From Hermatobates lingyangjiaoensis (taxonomy: Eukaryota > Arthropoda > Insecta > Hemiptera > Hermatobatidae): 64,000 nucleotides of DNA. The DNA is taken from assembly GCA_026182355.1 (NCBI GenBank), contig JAPFBL010001929.1:2720001-2784000 (forward strand), given 5' to 3'. This document shows positions 23,664 to 35,655 of this stretch, one piece after another. The notes under the pieces were generated by a model, which searched no databases, was not told where the DNA came from, and saw only the letters and a program-made list of their open reading frames with translations. Both the position numbers and the translations under genes were made by a program. The first letter of the stretch is position 1. Each line of letters opens with the position of its first letter.

Positions 23664-23987
23664 CTGAAAGTTGACTGAAGCGCCGTACTTGAGAAGGAAG
23701 TAGACAATAGTTGGATTGTCACGAACTACTGCAAGAAACAAAACAGGAAGCGTGAAAAGATATGATCTCGTATAGATGCGAGCCATAAGATGAGCTTTCT
23801 CATGAAGTGCTGGATTCACTTGAAGATTCGATAACTGTTCGAGTTGTGGGTCTCTGGGCAAGTCATCAGAGTCACCTGAAGAAAGTGAACTGGAGGAAGC
23901 GGACACTGAGGGACTGGAGGACGGAGGCGATGTTGTCCGACCTTCTAGCTGGCGACGACTTTCATAGGCCGCCACTACCTCAGTCAC
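23664..23987 (-). CDS. Ankyrin-repeat protein gene, exon (third visible)
   Basis: Acceptor GTTTGTTTCAG above 23987 and donor TTTCAG|GTTAGC at 23664 define a 324-nt exon, phase 0 at both ends, of 108 codons. The first part (VTEVVAAYESRRQLEGR) probably forms a short helix. It is followed by a Ser/Pro-rich segment (TTSPPSSSPSVSASSSSLSS) and an acidic stretch. The C-terminal ~35 residues, TLPVLFLAVVRDNPTIVYFL then LKYGASVNFQ, form an ankyrin repeat that is completed by the exon at 13.2 kb. The Ser-rich segment suggests a disordered, possibly phosphorylated linker. The protein family is not recognised. Confidence 0.85.
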
Positions 23988-23989
23988 CT

Positions 23990-24500
23990 GAAACAAACAA
24001 CACAGTCAGTGACTTAGAGGAAAAAACACAAATCAGCTTATATCCTGCTTTGGTGCCCCCTTGACAGCATCAGGAGCCCTACGTCATTGACGAGAGTTGT
24101 GCTCTTTTGATGCCTATGTGCCTCCTGGTGGAGTCCATGTCGCGGGGGTGGGCAAGAGTGCCAGAGAAATGACCAGAGGCTAGATGGGCTACTGGCCCAG
24201 GCCTAAGCAGAGTAGGGTCCGTAGGATTTCGGTCAGGAGTCATAGCTAAACTCTTAAAATAAGTGAGTACTGCGGGAGGCAGGGGCTCATGAAGAGTTTA
24301 CTCTTCATCCCGCCTTTGAGGTTTGGACTCGCAGTGGCTGTGGTTCTCACCCAAGTTGGGTAGACCTTCAGGTCGCTGTGTAAGAAGCAGTCTCTCACGC
24401 CGCGGGATATAGGTAGTCTTTAAACCCATGACCTGTAGGTGTCGGCCATTAATCCTTACAAATTCTGGTAATGTCAGATGAAATCCCAAAAGAGCGCAAA
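23990..24500. other. GC-richer block of unknown origin
   Basis: This stretch is clearly richer in G+C than its surroundings and abuts the ankyrin exon on its 5' side. The minus strand has an open frame (IPRRERLLLTQRPEGLPN then LGENHSHCESKPQRRDEE). It resembles retroelement 5'-UTR or degenerate coding sequence more than host exon. I cannot assign it. Confidence 0.35.
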
Positions 24501-24649
24501 GGATACTTGCCAAATAGAGGTATTTATCAAGGGATATTCTTCTTAATGCTATCCCACTATAATGCTTTCGATCCCTTCTGGGTGTGTATTCCATTGAAAA
24601 TAACTCTGCAGCAATTAAACTGATTCCAGCCATTTGTAATAGTAAGAAG

Positions 24650-26130
24650 TTTACTGCTCATTACCACTTATAAAAAGAACATATCAGACTTATTTTCCAC
24701 ATTTGTCAAGGTTGAAACGTAAGTATTTTAAAATAAAATACGTTATTACAGAAGATTAAATACATTTGTAGTAGTTACTTTTGTATTTATTTGTTCAATA
24801 TTTTCTTTAATTATTAGTTATTTTGTTTAGATACTTGTTTTGTTTATTTCTAAATGAACTATAGTAATCATGAAAAAAAAGAATTGGATATTGTGACTAA
24901 AATGCAAGTTTTAAGGTAAGTCTTAATGGTTTCTTGGTGTGTGAGTGTGTGTGTATTACGCCTCAATAGGGAAGTAGATTCACAAAAGTTTGTAAATATA
25001 CTAAATGTCACACTGTTCGACGGACTCGAGCAATCCTATCTGGGAAATTAGTGATAATATTGTTCATAATGCCTACCACTTTTTGGGCTCTATTGCGTAA
25101 TGGAAAACATAATTTATTGCTCATAATGCATTTCCAGACCCAATTCTTCCCATCTGAATTGCTTACTTTACATAATCCATATTTTTCAGTTATTCCAAAA
25201 ATATTAGCCAGGTTGAAAAAAAACTGGGTTTTTGATAAAAGATAAGGTACTGTTTTGCATAAAAATATTGTAATTTTGATATTTTATTTAATATAAAAGC
25301 CTATAAACACTTCACTGGGCCAACTGTTTAATATATCATAATGGAATTAAACATAATCAGTCGCATAAACCCTTAGGTTTTGAGTGGTATTTTACCAAAG
25401 CATTATAATATTTTGTAATATAAGGAAATACTTTCTATTTGCCATACTTTTTCTACTAGATTATTAGAATTTCGCATAGCATCTAAATAATATTCGGAAG
25501 TCACCATATTGAAAGAATCAATATGGTCCAAAAAACGTACAAATGAACTTTTCATAATATCAATATGTCCAGCTGGTTGGTTTGCTTGGATTAATTTTGA
25601 TTTATTTTCACCAGAATTGAGAAAAACTGTTTATTTTGTGTTTAATATTTTTTAAACAAAGTTGATCCTGTTTCATGGAGTTTTAATATCATTTAAAGTG
25701 CAAAATATTTGAAAGTACTAATGCAAATATCATTGGAACACACGCAGTCCTGACATTTAGGCTCATTTTGTGCGAGCTCTTTCAATAAAAACAAAATTTT
25801 ATTACGTTTACTTCTCATATTTAGTAAAATTGTGGAATAATTATAAGTATAGGCATATTGTCTGTGCTACAGAGGTTAGTAAACTTCATATGATTAGATA
25901 AATACGTCTTCCTAATCAGTAGTTGTAATCTTACGATTGGTAAGTGCAAATTCAAGTAACAATTGATGATTCATATGATTTATCTAACCATATGAATTAT
26001 AAATCTGTTAGATCAATAGTAAAAAATTTGTATTGTATGGTATAATTAATAATCACAGCAAATAATTTGCAAATACATTTAAAAGAGCAATTCCTAATAT
26101 TAAAATAAGTTCACTTATTCTTTTTTTTTT
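24650..26130. other. AT-rich intron stretch
   Basis: No recognisable coding or element sequence. There is a weak imperfect inverted repeat around TTCATATGATTAGATAAATA at 25880-26000. Confidence 0.5.
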
Positions 26131-26139
26131 TTTTTGTAT

Positions 26140-26428
26140 TGTTCAAACCGATCCCCTAGTGAGTTAAAAAAGTCAGCCCTTTACAGTCTTTTTGTTTGAT
26201 TGGTAATTTTACATTGGGAGTCCTAAATTTTGCCTAACTCAAGTGTATTAGGGATCTTTAGCGAGTACCTGACATCGTACAGGCTCGGGACCGACAGCTT
26301 AAAGTCCTCTCTGAGAGACAACGTACTCATATTTATTCACCTCCCACGTTAATAAATCGAGAGCCACGTGGGTATCGAACCCTGGACCTACCAGTTCTGA
26401 GGTGAGTACGCTAACCTGGCTCTCTACT
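26140..26428 (-). mobile_element. tRNA-derived SINE, tail type A
   Basis: The minus strand carries GGTTAGCGTACTCACC, box B GGTTCGATACCC, the body with GAGCCTGTACGATGTCAGG, and the type A tail ending ...GGGGATCGGTTTGAACAATA. The T-rich run at 26120-26136 is its A-tail. The box A region is partly deleted. Confidence 0.85.
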
Positions 26429-26439
26429 CATTTCTTAGG

Positions 26440-27850
26440 TGGTAATTATTAATTATAATAAAGAAGAAAAATAATTTACTCAATACATATAGATTAACAG
26501 ATTTCTCTACTCGATTTGCGCTATATCTGTACGTGACTGTCTGGCTATTCATCAATAATATTGTCAATATTCCTCAAGTTGTGCCATTTATTCATCATAA
26601 TAATTTTAGACAGATACTTGATTTGATGACAAAAGGAACTCAATTTCTATTCAAATAGTTTTGAAAGGTAGGAAAAATATATTTTCAGATATTTTAAGGT
26701 GAAACGGACACTAATTTGAATCCACCCTTATGGTGACTCCACCAACTTTAAGCACTGCCCTTTATATGAATAGAAATTTTAACAAATGCATATATAATTT
26801 AGACAATAAACAATGGTTCAATATTTTCATTCAATTAACTTTTTTTATGTTTCATGTTAATATTTATGGAATAGCTCTAATTTTATCACAGTTTTCTATA
26901 TTTAAGCATGCAAAAATTGCTCTAAATGTTTTATCAAGACGAATATGCAAATATATTCTTCTGTACAACTCTTATTGCAAACAATTCATATAAGTGTAAA
27001 TGAAGTTTTTTTCACAACTTACTGCATTAATATTTTTATGTAAATTTTCTTTGCAAACAATGGCCACAGATTAAATATATAATACATTCAACCATTTAAT
27101 AAAATTAAATACCACCATAGAAGTTTGTTTTAATTAAAAAGGTTTACGTTTTTAAAAGGTAATAGAAACATAATTTTATGTAATATTGATAAATCATTTA
27201 TAACAGTCATAATAAAAGAGGTATGTTGTAAAACTAAGCTATATATACATTATTGGAAAATATAGATATTTAATTAATTTCAAGAAAAGACCCTATTTTA
27301 AATCAACACATTAATGTAAATAAGGTTATTGAAAATCTAAAACAGAAAGGTGAATGATAGTGAACAAGTGTTTTTGATGCAATCAAAACATAAACAAACT
27401 ATCATTATTAAATAATGGCATAGCTTTACTTAATGGAGCAAATTAATTAAATTACATAAAAAAAATGTTCCTCTAAGTCCTACTGAAACATTTTTGTAGA
27501 AAAATATCTGCGCAATAAATTAATTTATATTAAATTGTAAATATGAATCCAATATGCAAACAATTATTGGGAGTACTTCTTCACAAGAATGTTACTGTGA
27601 ACACTAAAAAGAAAAACGAAAATTGACTTCTTTACATGCTACGATTTATATCATTTGCATTTATTTTTCAAATGCAGTTATAAAATTATGTTTCGCACGT
27701 TATTATGAATTGAGGAAGGGTCACTGTGCAAGAAGTATTACCGAATAAAGAACGTGTTTATAAGCTTTATTCCCTTGTTATGTTGATCTGCAATAAAAAT
27801 ATAACGTTACTTCAAAAAAAAAGGAAATTATATATTGATACATGGAAGAT
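26440..27850. other. AT-rich intron stretch
   Basis: I see no identifiable element. The ORF at 26730-26993 is AT-driven and has no family features. Confidence 0.5.
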
Positions 27851-27854
27851 TAGG

Positions 27855-28172
27855 GGGGTGAGGGTAGCTCAGTGATTATCTCTGCGCTGGTAGTCCGGGG
27901 TTCGATCCCCACCTGGCCCTTGATTTATTCACGTAAGAGGTAAATAAATCTGAGTGTGTCATGTCATCTCTCGGAGACGACGTTAAGCCGTCGACCCCGA
28001 GACTGAATGATGTCAGGTACTCGTTAAAGATCCCTACTCGAAATGCATTGCAGTAAGGCAAAATTTAGGACTCCCAATGTAAAATCTGAATCACCGATCA
28101 AACAAAAAGTCGGTAAACGGCTGACGTTATAACCCTTAAGGGGATCGGTTTAAACAATAAAAAATAAATGGG
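27855..28172 (+). mobile_element. tRNA-derived SINE, full length, tail type A
   Basis: This is the clearest type A copy: GAGGGTAGCTCAGTGATTAT (box A), GGGGTTCGATCCCC (box B), CTTGATTTATTCACG, the body, then CGGTAAACGGCTGACGTTAT and GGGGATCGGTTTAAACAATA with an A-rich end. The T-arm palindrome is perfect. Confidence 0.9.
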
Positions 28173-28264
28173 AGATTAAGTAAATATATCTGCTGTTAAG
28201 CAAAGTAAACAGGCAAATACAGAAACAAGCTATATGGTGTGACAGTTCAATAAATTTTATATTT

Positions 28265-28470
28265 ATTGCACAGTTCAGTGCAATTATAACATTTGACCCA
28301 TCTGGGCCCCACTGTGACTCGGTGACCGAGTTCAGTTACCGCCCTGCCTTCCTGGGGGACTCTTCGCTCTTCACATCTCCTGATGACGACGATGGTCGAA
28401 ATATCGATGTGAGTTATGTCTGTGTCTTTCTGTGTGTTTCCTTCGTTTTGAATTGATTATATATATATAT
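28265..28470 (+). mobile_element. Short Penelope end, hammerhead-like motif with ATAT helix III
   Basis: At 28380-28406: CTGATGA, C, GAC-GATG-GTC, GAA, ATAT, C. ATGTGAGTTATG follows, then TA repeats from 28457. Upstream CCTTCCTGGGGGACTCTTCG matches the copy at 38.88 kb. Confidence 0.8.
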
Positions 28471-28479
28471 ATATATCCG

Positions 28480-28545
28480 AAGCTGCTGCAAATTTTAACC
28501 AGATATGTTTGAGAGAAGACCTGCTGCCAACGTATTCTAATATAT
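28480..28545 (+). pseudogene. Penelope N-terminal ORF scrap between TA tracts
   Basis: It reads EAAANFNQICLREDLLPTYS followed by NI and TA codons, and aligns with the N-terminal fragments at 5.9, 22.2 and 54.1 kb. TA repeats lie immediately before and after it. Confidence 0.7.
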
Positions 28546-28554
28546 ATATATATG

Positions 28555-29010
28555 ATCAAACCACAATAAGAAAATGGGAAAACAAGACTAATATCTTTCA
28601 ACCGTAACTAGTGGTCTTCGTCAGAGTCAAAAACCAAGTTCGGGTTTAAACTTTATATCCGATTACACTTGATTTAACTAGAGGCGTTGTACATACTGGA
28701 AAAAGATCCAAGTACGAACGAGCAAAAAGATAACTTTAGCAACCATCTGCACTTGATTGGAAACCTAAGGCAAGTGAAAAGATTGATGCCAACACTGACA
28801 ACCCTAAACCTGGCCGTGTGACCTTCTGTTAACCTGTCTGTCGTGTTCATAGACTCTTCATTTATTGTTTATTATTGTAATGTGATTTTAGGTATTTAGA
28901 GTAATTTTGTTATGTGTAGTTTTAATTTCTTGTTTTGCTGAAGATGGTGGATGTAACACCGAAACATGTCCAATAAGAATTCAAACAAATATGGTGATTT
29001 AATTTTTAAG
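28555..29010. mobile_element. Two Penelope 3'-end fragments
   Basis: 28555-28640 holds a minus-strand motif of the AGATCT family, mutated to ATATCT. 28640-29010 is a plus-strand 3' region with an intact motif at 28938-28971: CTGAAGA, T, GGTG-GATGTAA-CACC, GAA, the palindrome ACATGT, C. Confidence 0.7.
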
Positions 29011-29014
29011 TTTA

Positions 29015-29985
29015 ACCCAGAAATGAAGGCAAGATTTCGAAATTTGGAGAAATATTTGACGAAGTCAAATCAAATAACGTTAGTAACCAAAACTAAGATA
29101 CATTTTACATTTGCTATTTCATGTTCTCTTCAATACAACCAATAATTTAAATAATTTTCCATTATCTACTATTTAAGAAGTTGTAATAAAATTTGAAATA
29201 ATTTAATAAACTTATAAAATAATTTGTGAATTGAAAACTATTTAAGTAGGGTAAATAAGATGTTTCATTTTAATGAGTCATAATATAAATGTTGAAGTAA
29301 TGATAATGCGCTCTATATCAACCTTTCAGATGAATAAATACATTTCTTTGCCAAAGTATGGCAAGTTGAAAATATATGCGTGAATAAATTTGTAATAAAG
29401 AAAATTACATTTTCCTGTTCTAGTCTATAAAACATGAATATCAAGCTTGTATTTGTCATATGTTTTTTGTTTTAGTTTTGAATTGAGATTGTGCTTTGAA
29501 AATAAATATTGAGTTTAGTTGAGTTTGTTTGAATAGCAAATACTAGATGAGATATTTTAAGTTTTCAAACATAAAGCGGAATCCTCAAAGACTGCTGTCT
29601 TAAAGAAACTTTCTTCTAGTAGTTGATGATTCTTTTGTATACCTTGAAACATCTGCTGCTTAATTATATCTTTATTTGATGAAGTACAGATTAAACACTT
29701 GTTTCAAGTATTGACCTGATTTGAGCATTTTATTTAACCTTACTGTGCATTTTTGCAAGTATAGCAACTGAATCTATACGCTATATAGTTATAGATGTAT
29801 ATAAGGTCACCAAATTACTTTTGTTGTAACCTGGTCAACTGATCCATTGTATATGTTCAATACAAGTAGAAGGAGAGTGTTTAGGTCATTGACCAAACAG
29901 CAGACCAACATGAGACTTTGTCTACAACATCCACCCATGAATGGATGTAAGGTAATTAAATCATCAACTATAGATTCTAATGTAG
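29015..29985. other. AT-rich intron stretch
   Basis: No recognised element apart from the approach to the palindrome that begins near 29990. Confidence 0.5.
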
Positions 29986-29989
29986 TGCA

Positions 29990-30515
29990 ATCAGTTATTA
30001 TGTGGTATTTACTCATTGTAGGGTAAAAATCTAATGAAATGGTCTCCATATATAAAAATTTAATTATATAAACAACGCGTTTCGAACACGTAGTATTCTT
30101 CCTCAGGCATTAACTAAAAAATACTAAAACTAAAAAATAACTAAAAAATTTTTCTCTTAAAAATGGTACAATAGGGCACATCTGTTTCTTATTAGAGCAG
30201 GTACATTTTTCTCTTAAAAATGTACTCGCTCTAATAAGAAACAGATGTACCCTATACCCCCACCCATGTCCATTCCATTACCAGTCAGTCTTATTCAGAG
30301 GCACTCATCCTTAGGTTCGTACTTTCTGCCTTATTTTATTTTATATTAATTTTTGTACTTATTTACTTTGTACTATAGATAACTCTCTGGTGTCATTGTA
30401 TTTTTTAGTTAATGCCTGAGGAAGAACACTACATGTTCGAAACGCGTTGTTTATATCATTAATTTTTTATATGTGGAGACCATTTCATTAGATTTTTACC
30501 CTACAACCAACTATA
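29990..30515. mobile_element. Large Penelope palindrome, ACGCGT helix III family
   Basis: Left arm about 30017-30211 and right arm about 30219-30512 are inverted repeats; the right arm has about 100 bp not found in the left. The plus-strand motif at 30416-30447 reads CTGAGGA, A, GAAC...GTTC, GAA, ACGCGT, T. The left-arm copy at 30080-30106 is intact on the minus strand. The ORF at 29807-30049 begins in the left arm and has no recognised domain. Confidence 0.8.
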
Positions 30516-31213
30516 GAGTTAATGACCTTAACTAAATCACTGATCATTAACTAAAGTTAAAGCTAAAATGAACTAAAGTTAAAGGGACCTTTTAAACGTG
30601 GTGTGTATACGTAAACAAAAGATTGCTGATCAACATATATGATTGACTAAACAAAAGGCCATCAGGTATAACAAGTATCGTATACAAATGGAAAAAGAGT
30701 ACCTAGGTATGAATTATAATATGTTTTTACATGTTTCATACAAAGAAAAATAGAAGAAGCTATTGATTAGATGACAGGAGACCTAAAGACTTATTGAAAA
30801 TGATTTTGATAGCTATGACAGTAATATGTATTGGTATAAATAACAGAAGTTATACACAAACTTCTTTGACATATGACACAGAGTCAAATACAAACTTAAA
30901 GCCCCCATTAAATTTTATTTCATTGTACCGTCAAGTTTATAAAGAAAAGAAGTACGAGTATATATCGGAGAAAACAAGAATGTACTTCTGTTAAATAAAT
31001 TCAATAGATAAATACTTAATATTTGTATATATATATGACAGTTCTCTTTTAAAACTTATGATTTTGAGTTAGTGATTTCATATAACTATATTATAAATTA
31101 ATTTTATTTTAAATATAAATAAATAGATTCATTTTGTAGTTGAATTAAATATTTTTTTATTCAAAAATTTACAGTATCATAAAAAAGAAACTAGAAGACT
31201 CCACATAATACGA

Positions 31214-31400
31214 AACAACAATGGCTGTAACTGAGCATGAGAATAGTAAATCATACCTTGGTCGGTTTAAAATCACTAACCAGCCAAGCTGTCTATGTGG
31301 GGCAGATTTCCCAACCTGCGATCATATACTATACTAATGCTCAATGTATGAGAGACAAAGTTCTATATATTGCTCATTGGTGGCTTTTCAAACAAACTAC
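31214..31400 (+). pseudogene. Non-LTR retrotransposon (jockey/R1-like) C-terminal fragment
   Basis: The frame reads TEHENSKSYLGRFKITNQPS then CLCGADFPTCDHILYY, with a frameshift near the end. It matches the usual C-terminal LINE layout (T-GHG ... YL-RFKI ... C-CG ... T-DHIL--C), including the zinc-finger-like cysteines and histidine. No reverse transcriptase remains upstream. It lies on the strand opposite the host gene. Confidence 0.65.
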
Positions 31401-31449
31401 CAATATACCCGTTATGACAGTCACAAAAATCTACCTAACCAGTGTTTGA

Positions 31450-33120
31450 ACTACATCAAAAATATAAAAATAAACTTCCAGAAGTTTTTTTAGAACACAG
31501 CGATCCTTAAAAAGTACTCGTTCTACATAAAATACTAGGTCACAAAACTCTTATACATCAGCTATGAAAATAGACATGAAAGAGTTAACCTTAATAGTTT
31601 AAATAAACAATTTTTCACATATCACAAGTTTAATATGGGACGGAATTTAATTCATAATGACTATATAAGAAGTAACGAGTAGAGGTTACGACATAATTAC
31701 TAATAAAGTATTTTATAGTGGTTCGATATTGTATGAAATTAAATATAATTTTAATTCGTACGATCAAGTTCTATAATTTTCTTTATATGAAATGTCATAA
31801 TAATATTGTTTGACCACTTTTAAATTTTCAATTCTTGACAACTGATATCATTTGAAAAATACCAATATTATTTTAAGAGAGCTAAAAAAGTGTAAAAATA
31901 ATTTTTGTTTTTTCATAATTACAATACTTTACTCAACTATATAAATAAAACTGAGTTTTCTTTTTCCGTACATTACTTAGATCTGACTCAGTTTAAGTTA
32001 TTTTTACGTTTTACTCTTTTATTATTCATTAGAGAGATCGAATCCACTCTTAGAAAAATCTCTGTCTCTTTGTTTGTCCATGAATTGTGTCACAAGCAAA
32101 CTCAGCCACCATAAGTCATAATAACTAACTTAAAAGCTAAGATTTGAATGGATTGGAAATTCAACGTAGAAGCGAAGTTATGACTTTTAATCTGAGTTTG
32201 GTTAGTTACACAGGTATAAATAAGTTAAATAAGGTGTTTGCTACTGTAGCAAATAGGTATTGTTAGTTGATTTTAATTTCATTTGCGTTTATCATAATTT
32301 TTTGCTAGCGTCAAAAATTTGGGTCTTACCTACTCGCTTACTAAATAAGAGTATGCTTAGAATAAAATCAAATTTAAACTCAGTTATATTTAATATATAT
32401 AAAGCTGCAAAACGTAATAGAAACTCCATATCTAATGACAGTTACGGACTGTGTTACTAATGATATTTTTCATTATTTTATAATTCCTTATTATAATTTG
32501 AAATACCACGTCTCATCTCTGAATTTTTGTAAAATACCAGTCAAATACAGGCACATCTACTAGTAGTAACCATAAATAGTATAGTAAACACTATATATTA
32601 TATTAGTACTTATCAAAGGAGATGTATTATTTCCGAGGTTACTTCACCATTGCCAAGAGGTATAATGTAGCTTTCGTGATATAGCCGATTCACTATAGTA
32701 AGAGATAGTAATTAATCTGAGTACAAATACAATCTTGATTCTGTCAACTATAATCATCTATTTCAAAAGATTATTGTTTACAATTTGATTTAACGAAAGT
32801 TTAAAAATGTTTGGTTAACTATGTTTTACTCCTTAAAAGTAATTATTTTGTGTGTTTATAAAGAAAAGTTGTTGAATTTAATTCCAGTTACTTATTTAAA
32901 GTCAACATTATATATATTGTAAAAATCTATTAGAATCTAATTTAAAAAGGAACTGAAATACAACGAGTTATTTTGAAACAGTCTTTTCTTTTATGAGGCA
33001 AGCCACTAAAGAGGAGCATGAAAGTATTTCAACTTAACAAAATATCATTTAACTATAGCAGCAAAATAAATCTTATTATTTTATTGATAATATTGAATAT
33101 GTAGCCAGGGATTATTTATT
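31450..33120. other. AT-rich intron stretch
   Basis: No element or exon recognised. A small ORF at 31905-32114 shows no family features. Confidence 0.5.
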
Positions 33121-33125
33121 ATATA

Positions 33126-33891
33126 CGAGGTGTGTAAATAAAGTAGTGAGACTGGCAACGTCGCTTTCAATCTGGCAACGCTGGAGACGCGTGGCCTTGA
33201 GTAGCGTCAGGTGCACGTGTGATGCGCCTCCAGTATGAATCTGAACTCGTCACAGTCATTTGTTTCTCCGTAGCGTTGGTTTTCGTGAAATGGTTTTTTC
33301 TTGAGCGTTTTAAAAATGAGTGACCTCAAAGTTGACCAGCGGTGTGCAATCAAATTTTGCTTCAGACTTGGACATAATGCAACCGAAACTTTTGAAAAAC
33401 TTCAGGAGGCCTATGGAGAACGTGTTTTATCAAGGGCACAGGTTTTTCGGTGGTTTAAGGAATTTTCAGAAGGAAGAGAGTCGATTGAAGACGAACCACG
33501 ACAAGTGGGTGTTGCATCACGACAACGCGCCCTGTCACACTGCCATCTCAATAAACGAGTTTTTGGCCAGTAAAAACATTCCTGTTGCTCCTCAGCCTCC
33601 TTATTCACCAGACTTGAGTCCTTGTGACTTTTTCCTCTTCCCGAGATTGAAAAATCACCTCAAGGGAACTCATTTCGGGACACTACAAAACATACAAACT
33701 GCTGTAACCGACCAGCTGAAGGCCATTCCAGAATCCGAGTTCCAGCAATGCTACAATGATTGGAAGGACCGTCTCCAGCGCTGTGTGGCTTCCGAAGGGA
33801 ACTATTTTGAAGGTGACAATATCACATTGTAATTATATTTGAATAGAAAATTTAAAAAAAATCAGTCTCACTACTTTATTTACACACCTCG
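33126..33891 (+). mobile_element. Mariner element, internally deleted copy 1
   Basis: The terminal inverted repeats are CGAGGTGTGTAAATAAAGTA... and its complement, about 28 bp, flanked by TA on both sides (33124-33125 and 33892-33893). At 766 bp it is much shorter than a ~1.3-kb full-length mariner. The termini and flanking TA are perfect, so it could have been mobilised in trans. Confidence 0.95.
33316..33832 (+). pseudogene. Mariner (DD34D) transposase, deleted and frameshifted, copy 1
   Basis: From ATG 33316 the frame gives MSDLKVDQRCAIKFCFRLGH then ERVLSRAQVFRWFKEFSEGR and IEDEPR, the two helix-turn-helix segments of a mariner transposase. At about 33503 a large internal deletion joins it out of frame to VLHHDNAPCHTAISINEF, PPYSPDLSPCDFFLFPRL and the C-terminus, which stops at 33832. 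The second and third catalytic aspartates (HHDN and SPCD, 34 residues apart) survive, but the first is deleted. The product would be inactive. Confidence 0.95.
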
Positions 33892-33899
33892 TATATGGA

Positions 33900-34600
33900 A
33901 TTTATTTGCAAAATTTTCAATTCGTAGAGTTCGATATTTCTGGTACAAACGGTATAAAATACCGATTTCATTTGTTTGTTGAAAGAAAATAAAGGAACTC
34001 TGTTTTGAATGACTTTATTTTTTTTTTTTTTTTTTTTAAGATTTCTGTTCAAGTAAACAAGTTATGCAATCAAATTGAAATTCTGCGACAAACCTGGTCA
34101 CCTTTAGCTTCCCAAAGTGAAGTCTCACACTTAAATGGATGAGTGGCACATTATGTTGGGACATTTACTATCGAAATGTACGTTCATTTCCTTTTATTTA
34201 GTAATATATTTTGGTTTCCTTATAAACAATGTAATTTTATTCATGTTGATTTTATGAGCAAAATTTAAGGATTGTTTCACTTTGCCTTCAATAATTATTC
34301 TCCTTATTGAAGAGGCCGCTAAATGAGGACTTAACTTTTTCCGAATTCCCAAAGACCGGCCCCCCTGTGCTTGGCATCCATTCCTTCCCAGTTATCAATA
34401 AGTAAGTAATTGGCCTCCCACAACTTTCTCCCATCCTTTCATCCTCTCCATCAACTTTAACTTCTGACATTAAGCCATTACATCTTTCTAATAAGGCTAC
34501 TCGTAATATAAACCTTATCTCTAAGGCATAGCTTTTTTTACTTAATTCTTAGCCAATCTTTTATAAGTACACAAAATATGAAAATAATAAAAATATAATT
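33900..34600. other. Intron sequence, nothing recognised
   Basis: Poly-T tract at about 34016-34040, then a moderately GC block at 34310-34490 without recognised coding content. Confidence 0.5.
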
Positions 34601-34611
34601 TTTATTTTATT

Positions 34612-34707
34612 ATTTTAACCGATTCCCTGGTGGCTGATAACGTCAGCCGTTTATCGGCTTTTTGTTGTTGGGTGAATTCTACAGATTCTACATTGAGAGT
34701 CCCATTT
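34612..34707 (-). mobile_element. SINE tail fragment, type A
   Basis: The minus strand contains GGGACTCTCAATG and AAAAAGCCGATAAACGGCTG and ends GGAATCGGTTAAAATAATA. Only the last third of the element is present. Confidence 0.75.
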
Positions 34708-34724
34708 TAAAAAAAATAGTATGT

Positions 34725-35392
34725 GGATTTTAACAACTATAGTCTGAATGATCATTCAGACTACAGTTGCTGTTAAAATCCACGTATTATTTTTCTTTGT
34801 AAAATAATTTGTAATGTAATACTTAGTTTTTCTGTTTCAAAATTTATACTTCTGCCTATGAAAAAGGTTTTAAATAAAAACCGAAACTTTGGCAATGAGA
34901 GTTTAATTTGAACCTGAAGAACTGACCAAGTCCAAATAAACTTTAGTTTTCTTTCTATTCCACGGTCGATAGTTCTATCAATATATATATACTTAAAATA
35001 AACTGTGACACATAGTCAAAAACATAACAAAGACTCACTTTTCAATATTTTGACCGCCATTACGGTCGAAGTATTGAAAAGTGAGTCTTTTTATGTTTCT
35101 GTCTATGTATCACTGTTCATTTTAAGTGTAATCTGTCCTGCCAGACAATAGACTCTATTATAATTTCTTAATTGTAACTAATTGCACTTTTATGTATGTT
35201 TGATTTTTAAATAATTGTACTATTTCTTATATTTCCTCTGTTTTTGTAGGCCTATGAAAAAGGTTTTAAATAAAGACCGAAACGTTGGCAATGAGAGATT
35301 AATTTCAACCTGATGAACTGACTGAGTTCTGATAAACTTTAGTTTTGTTTCTATTCCACGATACTTTTATCAATATATATATATATATTTCT
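34725..35392. mobile_element. Cluster of Penelope ends and small palindromes
   Basis: 34730-34785 is a perfect hairpin (GTGGATTTTAACA ... TGTTAAAATCCAC). 34855-34990 and 35250-35385 are two copies of one 3' end: CCTATGAAAAAGGTTTTAAA, AAACCGAAACNTTGGCAATG and a tail ending ATCAATATATATA. Between them, 34990-35140 is a palindrome centred on GACCGCCATTACGGTC, the helix II of the 47.94-kb family. Confidence 0.7.
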
Positions 35393-35399
35393 TCACTTA

Positions 35400-35655
35400 A
35401 TTAAACGAAACACGATCCAAACTGGACACAATACGAGTTTAAAATCCAAGGATACTAACACACAGAGTAAGGAAACACACTTACAGATTCAAATTTTCGG
35501 GTAATCCGTCTTCAGGTGAAAAGAGAAAACGCAACGCGCTTGGTCTCCCTTTCTCTTTTCTCCTGAAGACGGATTACCCGAAAATTTGAGTCTGTATGTG
35601 TGTTTCCTTACTTTGTGTGTTACTCTTCTTGAATTTTGAATTCGTATATATATAC
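35400..35655. mobile_element. Palindromic Penelope end, AATT helix III family
   Basis: The left arm (35430-35520) carries the minus-strand motif and the right arm (35535-35645) the plus-strand motif at 35562-35586: CTGAAGA, C, GG-ATTAC-CC, GAA, AATT, T. The left-arm copy reads CTGTAAGTGTGTTTCC, a good splice-donor match; the right arm has GTATGT. TA tracts bound it. Confidence 0.8.

Noticed and set aside
23807..24064. Plus-strand ORF of 85 codons
   Set aside because: It overlaps the ankyrin exon in antisense; the minus-strand frame has repeat homology and matching splice sites.
27876..28061. Minus-strand ORF of 61 codons
   Set aside because: It lies wholly within a SINE, antisense to its tRNA-like head.
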